Part shown: positions 1 through 6,649 of the stretch, piece after piece
Position numbering within the stretch: the first letter of the stretch is position 1
Layout of the letters: the number at the start of each line of letters is the position of its first letter
NCBI GenBank assembly: GCA_031271075.1
Contig: JAISWN010000259.1
Span: forward strand, 1 to 9,908
DNA length: 9,908 nt
DNA from: Treponema sp.
GTDB lineage: Bacteria; Spirochaetota; Spirochaetia; Treponematales; Breznakiellaceae
Direction of reading: 5' to 3'
The notes under the pieces: model-generated
Databases searched by the model: none
Seen by the model: the letters and a program-made list of their open reading frames with translations, nothing else
What the model was told of the DNA's origin: nothing
Program-made: the position numbers and the translations under genes

Positions 1-1
1 A

Positions 2-178
2 ATAGATTTATTACTCAAAACATTTGGGGTACTCGAAACGGAACGTTTTATAACCAGTATAAAAAGTAATAATTTTGATTATACCGAGTGGCATAAAGAA
101 TTATGGAAAGATAAAACCATAGATGAAATACATAAAATGGCAGTAGAGTTTGAGGATAAGAAATATAATAAGTCCTAA
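2..178 (+). CDS. 3' end of a small AT-rich protein of unknown function
   Basis: The frame is open from the window edge to a TAA stop and gives 58 visible residues; the start lies outside the window. The peptide contains the segments FGVLETERFIT and FDYTEWHKELWKDKTIDEI and ends in a charged tail. It resembles, from memory only, short (about 70-90 residue) bacterial proteins with a G-x-L-x-T-E-R-F-I ... F-D-Y-T-x-W pattern that often sit among toxin-antitoxin and cassette genes; no function is assigned. The visible G+C is about 28%, far below the genes from 795 onward, and the gene points the opposite way. The attC-like box begins 13 bases after the stop, as expected for an integron cassette gene. 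The reading frame is fairly secure; any antitoxin role is speculation. Confidence 0.6.
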   Translation: MDLLLKTFGVLETERFITSIKSNNFDYTEWHKELWKDKTIDEIHKMAVEFEDKKYNKS

Positions 179-233
179 AAGGCCCCACATCGCATAACGA
201 GGCTGTCGAGTAAGTCCGTTTCAAGGTGTTAAG

Positions 234-249
234 ACGCTATATATAGCGT
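234..249. repeat. 16-base perfect palindrome
   Basis: ACGCTATATATAGCGT reads the same on both strands. It lies inside the hairpin-rich region. A related AT-rich core (ATATATAG followed by GTGGTTG) recurs around 418-431, so it may be part of a degenerate repeat unit. It could act as a cruciform or a protein-binding palindrome; nothing in the sequence decides which. Confidence 0.7.
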
Positions 250-266
250 GTGGTTGGCACGAAATC

Positions 267-315
267 AACAACCTCGCCCTGAAGTCGAACCTGCGGTTCG
301 GCGAGGTATGTTGTT
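267..315. repeat. Compound hairpin, copy 1 of a duplicated element
   Basis: The left arm 267-278 (AACAACCTCGCC) pairs with 300-306 and, after a 4-base bulge, with 311-315. Inside it a second perfect hairpin, GAACC-TGC-GGTTC, lies at 287-299. A 29-base core, 275-303, is repeated identically at 358-386, 83 bases downstream. The pair just outside the core is T274:A304 here and C357:G387 in the second copy, so the stem is preserved though the bases differ. This points to selection on, or duplication and repair of, a folded structure rather than on protein coding. Confidence 0.75.
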
Positions 316-338
316 CTCCCGAAGTGGTTGTACTCGGA

Positions 339-398
339 GGTTTAATACCTTTTTAACCGCCCTGAAGTCGAACCTGCGGTTCGGCGGGGTATTAAACC
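339..398. repeat. Compound hairpin, copy 2 of the duplicated element
   Basis: An 11-base perfect outer stem pairs GGTTTAATACC (339-349) with GGTATTAAACC (388-398). After a T-rich internal loop on the left side, an inner stem pairs CCGCC (357-361) with GGCGG (383-387). The tip is GAACC-TGC-GGTTC at 370-382, identical to copy 1. The core 358-386 duplicates 275-303, but the outer stem is unrelated in sequence to that of copy 1. The same tip has thus been kept on two different outer stems. Confidence 0.75.
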
Positions 399-467
399 CC
401 CTCGGCACGAATACACCATATATAGTGGTTGTTGGGCCGTTTGAAGACTTTTCCGACAGTCTCAACA

Positions 468-501
468 GGTCTGTATATGCGCAGACCCGTTTGCGGGTCT
501 G
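468..501. repeat. Hairpin with two mutually exclusive pairings
   Basis: CAGACCCG (482-489) pairs perfectly with CGGGTCTG (494-501) around a TTTG loop. The same CAGACC (482-487) can instead pair with GGTCTG at 468-473 around a loop of 8. The two pairings exclude each other, the arrangement seen in attenuators and switches. No open reading frame or T-tract follows closely, so a regulatory role is not shown. It may simply be another structural part of the hairpin cluster. Confidence 0.55.
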
Positions 502-503
502 AC

Positions 504-517
504 GCCGCTAAAGCGGC
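504..517. repeat. GC-rich hairpin
   Basis: GCCGCT (504-509) and AGCGGC (512-517) are exact complements around two A residues. AGCGG (512-516) can alternatively pair with CCGCT at 531-535. Short GC-rich hairpins of this kind are common in the variable loops of attC sites. Confidence 0.6.
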
Positions 518-537
518 TCGGGGTTCCGTTCCGCTAG

Positions 538-566
538 GTCGGCGCGGCAACATAGTTGCCGACGCC
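538..566. repeat. Hairpin with GC-rich outer stem
   Basis: GGCAAC (546-551) pairs with GTTGCC (555-560) around ATA. Outside this, GGCG (541-544) can pair with CGCC (563-566), or GTCGG (starting near 538) with CCGAC (559-563). It is part of the same run of hairpins. Confidence 0.6.
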
Positions 567-589
567 TCCCGCGCTCCACTCCACCCACA

Positions 590-639
590 TTTTTGCAAGC
601 CCTGGAAACCTACGGTTTCCTTTATCGGGCTTGCAAAAA
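590..639. repeat. Strong two-tier inverted repeat
   Basis: A 13-base perfect stem pairs TTTTTGCAAGCCC (590-602) with GGGCTTGCAAAAA (627-639). Inside it, GGAAACC (604-610) pairs perfectly with GGTTTCC (614-620) around TAC. This is the most extensive exact fold in the window. On either strand the hairpin is bounded by A/T runs, so it resembles a bidirectional terminator in outline. However, the tip (AACC-TAC-GGTT) matches the design of the hairpins at 287-299 and 370-382, which suggests a shared repeat family rather than a chance terminator. Confidence 0.7.
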
Positions 640-680
640 CTTCATATACAGCCGGAGCGTTATGCGAAATACCGCCTAAA

Positions 681-692
681 ATTTTGCAAAAT
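681..692. repeat. 12-base AT-rich palindrome
   Basis: ATTTTGCAAAAT is a perfect 12-base palindrome just outside the attC-like core box. Its TTTGCAAA centre echoes the TTTTTGCAA / TTGCAAAAA arms at 590-639. It may be a binding site or a remnant of the same repeat family. Confidence 0.5.
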
Positions 693-696
693 AGAG

Positions 697-727
697 TTGT
701 TCGAGAATCAACCGGGTTCTCGAACAA
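697..727 (-). terminator. Candidate terminator downstream of the pot operon
   Basis: An 11-base perfect stem, TTGTTCGAGAA (697-707) with TTCTCGAACAA (717-727), encloses a 9-base loop. It lies about 70 bases beyond the potD stop. Read on the minus strand it is followed by a moderately T-rich stretch (CTCTATTTTGC) rather than a clean T-tract, so intrinsic termination is plausible but not firm. AACC-G-GGTT at 710-718 is similar to the tips of other hairpins in this region, so it may instead belong to that repeat cluster. Confidence 0.35.
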
Positions 728-794
728 GTCTAATACAGCATAAACTAGTTTTTTGCCAGCAGAGCTGGTTCTTGGATTTTTCCTGGTTTCCGTT

Positions 795-1841
795 TTAATT
801 CCCCGTGGCCGCCCGGAAGGCGGTCCATACCCGCTCGTGTTCCTCCTCCGCGGCTTCGTTTACCAGCCGCAGGGTCTCCATGTTTACGTTGAAGCCCTGG
901 GGGAGGGTCAGATATTTCCGGTATTCTTCGCTGATAAAGGGCTCCGATGCGGAGAAGGTGCAGTAGTAGCCAAGGTTTTCAAAGCACAGGGCGCCCCGCC
1001 GGGCATCAAGAATATAGTTGAGGAAGGCCCGGGCGGCGGCGGGATTTGGGGCTTTGCTTGGGATAAACGCCGCCATAAGGCCGTAACCGATTCCCTCTCT
1101 GGGGAACACCATTTTAAGGGCCGGGTTTGCCAGCATTGCCTTGCTGGCCTGATCGGTGTACATCAAAGCTACCGACACTTCCCCGGAAAGAAGATCGTCC
1201 TGGAGGTTGTCGTCCTTGATAAGCCGGATATTCGGCGCCAGGAGGAGCATTAGCCTGCCCGCTTCGGCGATAAGCGCCGGATCTTCCTCGTTGTAGCTTC
1301 CCCCCAGGACTTTCAGGGCCATTCCGTTGATCACCCGGGAATTTCCGGTGATCCCGATTTTACCCCTAAGGCTGCCCTGCCAGAGATCGGCAAAACCGCC
1401 TATGTCCGCCCCGGTCCGGGAAGGATCGTACACGATAGTCTGTACCCCCGCCCCGTAAGGAACGGTATATTCGTCTTGGGGATCGTAAAAAGGCCCCAGG
1501 TATATAGGGTTAATGTTCGGGTAATTGGGGATTTGGCTTTTGTCAAGTTTCTGCGCCAGGCCCCCGGCGATAACCGCCTCAATGATGTAATCATCGGCTA
1601 CCACCAGGTCGTAGTCCCCGCCGCCGGCCGCCTCAAGCTTCGAGAGCATGGTCTCGTTGGAATCAAAGTTGACATAGTTTATCCGGTAACCTGTTTCCTT
1701 TTCAAAACTGTTCATAATTTCCGCCGGAAACATCCCTTCCCAGGTGTAGACGGTAAAGCGCTTGTCCTTGCCTCCATCGCAGCCTGAAAAAAAGAAAAGC
1801 AGGGAAATAGCCAGGATAACAGAAGAAAGGGTTTTTTTCAT
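795..1841 (-). CDS. potD: PotD-like polyamine/solute-binding lipoprotein
   Basis: A 348-residue periplasmic-side binding protein of an ABC importer, which would capture the solute and deliver it to the permeases encoded by the two genes upstream. A hydrophobic N-terminus ends in FFFSGC, with lipidation expected at Cys21; the residue three before Cys is Phe, tolerated in spirochaetes. The mature part follows the PotD fold: YTW at 32-34, FEKETGY at 46-52, SNETM at 61-65, YDLVVADDY at 77-85 and DLW at 152-154. Pocket positions differ from E. coli PotD (see findings), so spermidine or putrescine is likely by family but unproven. The ATG shares ATGA with the potC stop and has an AAAGGAG site 7 bases upstream. 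It is the last gene of the operon. Confidence 0.88.
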   Translation of the reverse strand: MKKTLSSVILAISLLFFFSGCDGGKDKRFTVYTWEGMFPAEIMNSFEKETGYRINYVNFDSNETMLSKLEAAGGGDYDLVVADDYIIEAVIAGGLAQKLDKSQIPNYPNINPIYLGPFYDPQDEYTVPYGAGVQTIVYDPSRTGADIGGFADLWQGSLRGKIGITGNSRVINGMALKVLGGSYNEEDPALIAEAGRLMLLLAPNIRLIKDDNLQDDLLSGEVSVALMYTDQASKAMLANPALKMVFPREGIGYGLMAAFIPSKAPNPAAARAFLNYILDARRGALCFENLGYYCTFSASEPFISEEYRKYLTLPQGFNVNMETLRLVNEAAEEEHERVWTAFRAATGN

Positions 1842-2674
1842 TGCTCGGCTCCTTTAATTTTACTGTTAGTGTTATTGTTACTGCCCCCGTTGTCTGAATT
1901 CCCCCGGAACCGGTAAACCGCCGCAGCGGCCAGGGCCAGCAGCACGGTTACCAGGAACAGCAGGGTGCAGAGGGCGTTGGTTTTTGGCGTTACGCCGAAT
2001 CTCATTTGGGAATAGATTCTGATTGGCAGGGTGTTGGTATCTGCCCCGGTAACAAAGACGCTGATGATAACATCGTCAAAACTCATGGCAAAGGAGATCA
2101 TCATCCCCGACACAAGGGCGGGCATGATCATGGGCAGGGTGATGTCATAAAAAGCCCGGAATTCCCCGGCCCCCAGATCCTTCGCGGCCTCCACATAGCT
2201 TTTATCAAGCCCCTCCAGCCTGGCCTTGACCAGGATGTACACATAGGGCACGCACATAACCGTGTGGGCGATTACCAGGGTAAGCATCCCGAATGGGAGG
2301 GCGAGAAGGGAAAAGAAGGCCAGGGATACCATTCCCATAACGATCTCCGGGATCATCAGGGGCAGAACCGCCAGTTGTTCTACCGCCTTTCCCCCGGGAA
2401 GGCGGGCGCGGGAAAAACCGGCCGCCGCCAGGGAGCCGATGATCCCCGCGGAAAGGCTCGCGGCGAGTCCCAGGATGATACTGTTCCTCAAGGCGCTAAA
2501 CATGACCCTATCCCGGAACAGTTCGATGTACCAGGTAAGGGAAAAACCGCCCCACAGGGAACTTATCCTGCTTTGGTTGAAGGAATAGAGGATCACCAGG
2601 AGAATCGGTATGTACATCAGGGTAAGAACGATGGCGATGTATATTCCGGAAAACAGGGCCCCCTTCGGTTTCAC
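1838..2674 (-). CDS. potC: Polyamine-type ABC transporter permease, PotC subunit
   Basis: A 278-residue inner-membrane permease of the binding-protein-dependent (BPD_transp_1) family, pairing with PotB to form the channel. About six membrane segments are visible. The cytoplasmic EAA loop that docks on the ATPase lies at about 162-184 (EAAKDLGAGEF...LPMIMP). The start is GTG, sharing GTGA with the potB TGA stop, and is preceded at 6 bases by a run of seven G residues rather than a classic site, so translational coupling is likely. The last 20 residues form a hydrophilic tail rich in Asn, Ser and Gly (around 259-272) that is unusual for this short family. Its coding DNA is less GC-rich than the rest of the gene. 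Confidence 0.9.
   Translation of the reverse strand: MKPKGALFSGIYIAIVLTLMYIPILLVILYSFNQSRISSLWGGFSLTWYIELFRDRVMFSALRNSIILGLAASLSAGIIGSLAAAGFSRARLPGGKAVEQLAVLPLMIPEIVMGMVSLAFFSLLALPFGMLTLVIAHTVMCVPYVYILVKARLEGLDKSYVEAAKDLGAGEFRAFYDITLPMIMPALVSGMMISFAMSFDDVIISVFVTGADTNTLPIRIYSQMRFGVTPKTNALCTLLFLVTVLLALAAAAVYRFRGNSDNGGSNNNTNSKIKGAEQ
1849..1855 (-). promoter_or_regulatory. Ribosome-binding site of potD
   Basis: AAAGGAG on the minus strand lies inside the 3' end of potC, 7 bases before the potD ATG. It is the strongest Shine-Dalgarno site among the four pot genes, which fits the usual need for more binding protein than permease. Confidence 0.65.
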
Positions 2675-3591
2675 AGGATTCCCCCCCGGGAAAGACTCGC
2701 CACGCCTTCCTTCGCACCGCTTCCAAGGCCGGCAATTTTACTGTAGAGACACATAAACAGGGTGCTTAGCAGCATCAGCGCCACGCTCAAAGCCGATGCA
2801 AAGGGCAGATCGTGGGCCTTCATCAGTTGTTCCTGAATAAGATTCCCCACCAGCACAACTTTGTTACCCCCCAGAATATCGGCGATGAAAAAGAGTCCCA
2901 TGGATGGGATGAAAGTCAGAATAACCCCGGCGCAAAGCCCCGGCATGGTGAGGGGCAGGGTAACGGTGAGGAAGGCTTTGACGGAACTTGCCCCCATGAG
3001 CCTGGCCGCGTCCACAAGCCCCCAGTCCATCTTTTCCGCGCTGGAATACACCGAATAGACCATGAAGGGGAGGAGGGCGTAGACCATGCCGGTAACTACC
3101 GCCGGGTAGGTATACAGCATCCGGAGAGGTTCTTTGATAAACCCCAGGGCTTCAAGCAATTTGTCCAGTACCCCGTTGGATCGGAACACGATGATCCAGC
3201 CGTAAAGGCGCATCAGGGAGTTGGTCCAGAAGGGAATGATGAGGAGCAGCATGACCCGGCTCCGCCAGACCCTGCCCAACCTGGCCATAAAATACCCGAA
3301 GGGATAACCGGCAAGAATTACCAGGGCGGTACTGTACAGGGCCAGGACAAGGGACTCTTTGAAGGTGGCGGCGTATTCGGGAATCCCAATCCGGCTGTAG
3401 TTCCGCAAGGTAAAGCTTAGGGTTACCCCCCCGATACCCTCCCGGCGGAGGAAGCTGAGGACGAGCAGGTAAACCAGGGGACCCAGGACAAACACCAGGG
3501 TAAAAACGTAGAGCGGCAGGGCCATGAGAAAGGCCACGCCCTTTCCCCCGCGAGCAGGGGATCGCCCGCCCGCCCGGAGGCCGGCGCTCAA
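2671..3591 (-). CDS. potB: Polyamine-type ABC transporter permease, PotB subunit
   Basis: A 306-residue inner-membrane permease, the partner of PotC. About six hydrophobic segments follow a short basic N-terminus. The EAA loop is at about 193-217 ([11 protein letters not shown]...LPLTMP). The start is TTG, sharing TTGA with the potA stop, with a good GGGAGG site 6 bases upstream; in-frame GTG (codon 19) and ATG (codon 23) lie close to the first membrane segment and have no clear site, so TTG is preferred. The ten or so residues after the start are rich in Arg and Gly, consistent with a cytoplasmic N-terminus. PotB family members are usually about 275-300 residues, so the length fits. Confidence 0.88.
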   Translation of the reverse strand: MSAGLRAGGRSPARGGKGVAFLMALPLYVFTLVFVLGPLVYLLVLSFLRREGIGGVTLSFTLRNYSRIGIPEYAATFKESLVLALYSTALVILAGYPFGYFMARLGRVWRSRVMLLLIIPFWTNSLMRLYGWIIVFRSNGVLDKLLEALGFIKEPLRMLYTYPAVVTGMVYALLPFMVYSVYSSAEKMDWGLVDAARLMGASSVKAFLTVTLPLTMPGLCAGVILTFIPSMGLFFIADILGGNKVVLVGNLIQEQLMKAHDLPFASALSVALMLLSTLFMCLYSKIAGLGSGAKEGVASLSRGGIL

Positions 3592-4718
3592 TTCCGGCCT
3601 CCCGCCGGTCCGCCGGTTTCTGCATCGGAAAGCGGCGCGGACCCCTCGTCCTCCCCGTCGTCCACCGGCACGGCCCTTTCCTTAAACCAGGAGACCCTGA
3701 CCAGATCGCCCCTTTCCAGGGGTGAATCGATCCCGTGGCGGCTGGCGGTAATCTTTCCCCGGTCTTCGGAAACGGATCGGTCAACCAGGGCGGCGGTGAT
3801 CCGCAACTGGCCTCCCACAAAGCTCTTTTCGGTTACCCGGGCCAGCATACCGGGGCTTAAACCCTGGGCCGCGGATGCCGGCGCATCCCGGGCCTCCCCT
3901 GCGGCGGAAGATCCCGGCCTTTTTACCAGGTCCATGTTTACCCACTCGGAACGGATCGCCAGGGTAGCGCCGGAGATCCGGACGATGTTGGCGTTCCCCA
4001 CAAAACGGGCCACAAAGCTTGTCCGGGGCCGATCGTAGATCTCCACCGGCCGGCCGGTCTGCTCAAATTGCCCGTTCCGCATCACCGCGATGCGATCCGA
4101 CATGGTCAGGGCCTCTTCCTGATCGTGGGTTATGTAGATAAAGGTAATGCCCAACTGCCGCTGGAGCCGTTTCAACTCGGTCTGCATCTGCCTGCGGAGC
4201 TGCAGATCCAGCGCCCCCAGGGGTTCATCCAGGAGCAGCAGCTTGGGCCGGTTCACCATGGCCCGGGCCACCGCCACCCGTTGTTTCTGCCCGCCGGAAA
4301 GCTCCCCCGGCATACGCCGCCCGTAACCCGGAAGCTGAACCATGGCCAGGGCCTCCTCGACCCTTTCACGGATGGTATTCCGGGGCAGCTTCTTCAGCTT
4401 CAGGCTGTAGGCGATATTAGCCGCCACGTTCATGTGGGGAAAGAGGGCGTAGTTCTGGAACACCATGTTTACGTTCCGCCGGTTAGGCTCCCTGTCCGTT
4501 ACATCCTCTCCGGCGATGAACACCCTTCCCGAATCGGCCCGTTCAAGCCCCGCGATGATCCGCAGGGTAGTGGTTTTACCGCAGCCCGAGGAACCCAGGA
4601 GGGTGATAAATTCCCCGGCCTTTACGGACAGCGACAGATTCTTCAAAATCCGGGTATAGCCGAAAGTCTTGCTGATCTCCTCTAGCCGCAAAAGCGGCTG
4701 TTCACCGGTACTTTCCAT
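3588..4718 (-). CDS. potA: Polyamine-type ABC transporter ATP-binding subunit PotA
   Basis: A 376-residue cytoplasmic ATPase that powers the PotBC channel. All nucleotide-binding motifs are intact: Walker A GSSGCGKT at 42-49, Q-loop MVFQNY near 85-90, signature LSGGQ at 140-144, Walker B LLLLDEP at 160-166 and the switch His at 198 (ITHDQEEA). The sequence [13 protein letters not shown] and the C-terminal continuation (FVGNANI, then a TOBE-like region about 280-350) are typical of the polyamine/iron/thiamine (PotA/CysA-type) ATPases. The last 25 residues form an acidic, Gly/Pro-rich tail beyond the usual domain end. The ATG has a GAGAGG site 6 bases upstream. The gene begins 10 bases after the fusion gene, so the two are almost certainly cotranscribed. 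Confidence 0.93.
   Translation of the reverse strand: MESTGEQPLLRLEEISKTFGYTRILKNLSLSVKAGEFITLLGSSGCGKTTTLRIIAGLERADSGRVFIAGEDVTDREPNRRNVNMVFQNYALFPHMNVAANIAYSLKLKKLPRNTIRERVEEALAMVQLPGYGRRMPGELSGGQKQRVAVARAMVNRPKLLLLDEPLGALDLQLRRQMQTELKRLQRQLGITFIYITHDQEEALTMSDRIAVMRNGQFEQTGRPVEIYDRPRTSFVARFVGNANIVRISGATLAIRSEWVNMDLVKRPGSSAAGEARDAPASAAQGLSPGMLARVTEKSFVGGQLRITAALVDRSVSEDRGKITASRHGIDSPLERGDLVRVSWFKERAVPVDDGEDEGSAPLSDAETGGPAGGRN
3598..3603 (-). promoter_or_regulatory. Ribosome-binding site supporting the TTG start of potB
   Basis: GGGAGG on the minus strand, inside the last codons of potA, is 6 bases from the TTG. It decides the start of potB, because the downstream GTG and ATG alternatives have no comparable site. 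Confidence 0.55.
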
Positions 4719-4724
4719 TAGGCG

Positions 4725-4730
4725 CCTCTC
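4725..4730 (-). promoter_or_regulatory. Ribosome-binding site of potA overlapping the preceding stop
   Basis: GAGAGG on the minus strand, 6 bases from the potA ATG, overlaps the TGA stop of the fusion gene (4729-4731). Terminating ribosomes would therefore sit on the potA initiation region, which suggests coupling of the two genes. Confidence 0.6.
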
Positions 4731-6645
4731 AAAGGGACAAAAAATATCCCGTTACAGCGTATCCTCCAAAGGCCAGGATCAGGATGGCGATTACATAGGG
4801 CAATTTGGCGCGGTAATAGGCTATAGGGTTACAGCCCAGCATGGATCCGGTAAAGAAAATGTCCCCCAGGGCTATCTCGTTGCCGATAAAACCCGCGGCG
4901 CAGACCGCGCCCACATAGAGCCCCGGGTCCCCCTGCATCGAATAGGCGAACTGTATAGCCATGGGCATGCCTACCGCGTACATGGCCCAGGGGTTGTCAA
5001 ACAGGGCCCCCATCAGCGCGAAGACCCCGAAGACAAGGGCCGGCATGAGCCAGGTCTGTCCGCCGATGACGTTTTGGACCGCCCCGTTGAGCCAGGCCGA
5101 AAAACCGATGCCTTCAATGCCGGCGGCGAAACATTTCCCCATGATGAACATTACGACGGGGGCAAGCATACTCTCAACGCCGTAGACCAGGTTGTTAAAA
5201 TACTGTTCCGGAGTCATGTACCGCTGGAAACAGTAAAGCAAAAAGGAGACGATCAGGGTTACTATCAGGCCGTACAGCACGTTTACCGAAAGCCTTCCCG
5301 TTTCGATAGTACCGGCGGCAATTGAGGAAACCACCAGCGTCACTACCGGCAGAACCAGGTTGATAACACGGCCCCGCGATTCATCCTGGTTCCCTATGTT
5401 TTCGGTCCCCTCGGGCCAGAGGACACCCCCCTGTTTTACCCGGTTCACCGCCTTTTTCAGGGAACCGGCCAGCAGCATTTTTTCAAACACCAGAAGCAGG
5501 ATAAAGAGAAGGGCGATAAGGGCGGTAAAGTTGTAAGCTATTGCCCGGACAAAGAATTCTCTTTTTCCCCCCGAACCGGCGATGACCCCGGTAAGGTAGA
5601 GCCCGGAAAGGGATATGGGGTTCAGAATACAGAGGGCCATGGGGGCCATTCCCATGACGATGGAGGATTTTTCCCGGGCCACCCCTTTTTGGTCCGCCAG
5701 GGGGGTAAAACAGGCCCCGTTGATGAGGATGCTGAGGTATTCGTCGATGGCAACCGCCGCCGTAGAACAAAAAGCCGCGAAAAGGGTCCCCCTGGCGGTT
5801 TTCAGCCTCCGCCGGGCAACGTGCCTGAGGGCGTTGATACTCCCCGATGCGGTGAAAAGCCGGCTGAGGGAACCCATCAGAACCACCATGAGAATAAGAT
5901 CCGTACTTTCGGACAGGCTTGAGATAATAAAACCGGAAAAAAGCCCAATAAAACCAAATTTTGCCCCAAGGATCGACACGTACAGGGTGGCCAGGACAAT
6001 GGATTCCAAAACCCGGCGGCTGATGACGATATATACCACCAGAAATGCCATGGGAGAAGCCATCCAGAGGGGGTGAAGCGGGGCCCCCGGCTGGGGGGCA
6101 AAGAGAATCAGGTTAAAAAAAAGCAGAAATACCAGGTAGTAGTTGATAAAGAGGGACAGGGGGGTAAACTTTTTCGTGGAACCGGAAAAACCAAGCCCCC
6201 TGCGGGAGTTGAGCATCCGTACCAGGCCCCGGTACCTTTCCGAGGCCGAATCGTAAACGTTTTTCAGGAAAAGGCCGTATATCCCCGGATGGGATCGGAT
6301 TACCGCCAGGAGATCCTTCTGGTTAAGCTCGTATACCTGTACCGCGCCCCTGGCCTGGATAGCCGCCATCCGCTTGTCCCCGGTTAGGGCGGCGTATTCC
6401 CCGAAGTAGCGTCCGGGAGCCAGCTCGTTCAGCCACTCGTTCTTGGGGCCCTTTACCCCCACCGTCCCGGCCTCCAGGAAATACATGGACTTCGCCTCGT
6501 CCCCGGCGCGGCAGATATAGCTGTTATGGGGGTATTCCCTCAATACCAGGCGGGACATGATGAAATCGAGGACACGTCTGTCCTTTTCGGAGTCTTCCAG
6601 CTCGAAAAAGCTCCGAATATAGTCCCGGGTGATAACTTCCGCCAC
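4729..6645 (-). CDS. Cyclic-nucleotide-binding domain fused to an NhaC-like antiporter
   Basis: A 638-residue protein from the chosen GTG start. Residues about 30-125 form a cNMP-binding (CAP/PKA-type) domain. The phosphate-binding cassette reads [18 protein letters not shown], with the key Gly-Glu (82-83) and Arg (92) kept, so nucleotide binding is plausible. From about 165 to the end are ten or more membrane segments of the NhaC-type Na+/H+ antiporter family: [14 protein letters not shown] (about 294-307), then [14 protein letters not shown] and [10 protein letters not shown] match the family's (D)DYxNxL, TDxxxISREK and PIS patterns. A later [13 protein letters not shown] matches the family's second-half repeat. 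It would exchange cations across the inner membrane under cyclic-nucleotide control; the ion is unknown. It is first in the pot operon. A TTG at 6693 would add 16 residues but lacks a site. Confidence 0.8.
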   Translation of the reverse strand: MAEVITRDYIRSFFELEDSEKDRRVLDFIMSRLVLREYPHNSYICRAGDEAKSMYFLEAGTVGVKGPKNEWLNELAPGRYFGEYAALTGDKRMAAIQARGAVQVYELNQKDLLAVIRSHPGIYGLFLKNVYDSASERYRGLVRMLNSRRGLGFSGSTKKFTPLSLFINYYLVFLLFFNLILFAPQPGAPLHPLWMASPMAFLVVYIVISRRVLESIVLATLYVSILGAKFGFIGLFSGFIISSLSESTDLILMVVLMGSLSRLFTASGSINALRHVARRRLKTARGTLFAAFCSTAAVAIDEYLSILINGACFTPLADQKGVAREKSSIVMGMAPMALCILNPISLSGLYLTGVIAGSGGKREFFVRAIAYNFTALIALLFILLLVFEKMLLAGSLKKAVNRVKQGGVLWPEGTENIGNQDESRGRVINLVLPVVTLVVSSIAAGTIETGRLSVNVLYGLIVTLIVSFLLYCFQRYMTPEQYFNNLVYGVESMLAPVVMFIMGKCFAAGIEGIGFSAWLNGAVQNVIGGQTWLMPALVFGVFALMGALFDNPWAMYAVGMPMAIQFAYSMQGDPGLYVGAVCAAGFIGNEIALGDIFFTGSMLGCNPIAYYRAKLPYVIAILILAFGGYAVTGYFLSL

Positions 6646-6649
6646 ACTG

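Larger units (their letters stand above)
191..666. other. attC-like recombination site with an oversized interior (candidate)
   Basis: The outer arms are complementary over 9 bases, CGCATAACG at 191-199 and CGTTATGCG at 658-666. After an unpaired spacer (1 base on the left, 4 on the right) come 6 more paired bases, GGCTGT at 201-206 and ACAGCC at 648-653. This is the R''-L''...L'-R' layout of integron attC sites. GCATAAC and GTTATGC fill the place of the inverse-core and core boxes, with one deviation from GTTRRRY. The site starts 13 bases after an AT-rich small gene. What does not fit is size: attC sites are usually about 57-141 bases, while this spans 476 and its interior carries several independent hairpins. 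It may be an attC with an unusually large variable terminal structure, an attC interrupted by a repeat element, or a coincidental inverted repeat. No integrase gene is in the window. Confidence 0.4.

Noticed and set aside
275..386. CRISPR array
   Set aside because: Only two copies of the repeat, separated by 54 bases that themselves contain stem arms; no third copy, no cas genes. The copies are better explained as duplicated hairpins.
429..743. Plus-strand open frame of about 104 codons over the hairpin region, and the 392-727 minus-strand frame
   Set aside because: Both simply read through the inverted repeats, have no ribosome site and give arginine- and proline-rich sequence with no recognisable pattern; repeats leave both strands open by symmetry.
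756..768. CCAGC-AGA-GCTGG hairpin as the pot operon terminator
   Set aside because: On the minus strand it is followed by an A-run, not a T-tract. Read on the plus strand it is followed by T-rich sequence, but no plus-strand gene needs termination there except possibly read-through from the left.
753..1253. 166-codon plus-strand open frame opposite potD
   Set aside because: It lies antisense to a clear PotD coding sequence, as do the long plus-strand frames at 2006-2746, 2812-3420 and 4068-4685. These are shadows caused by high G+C.
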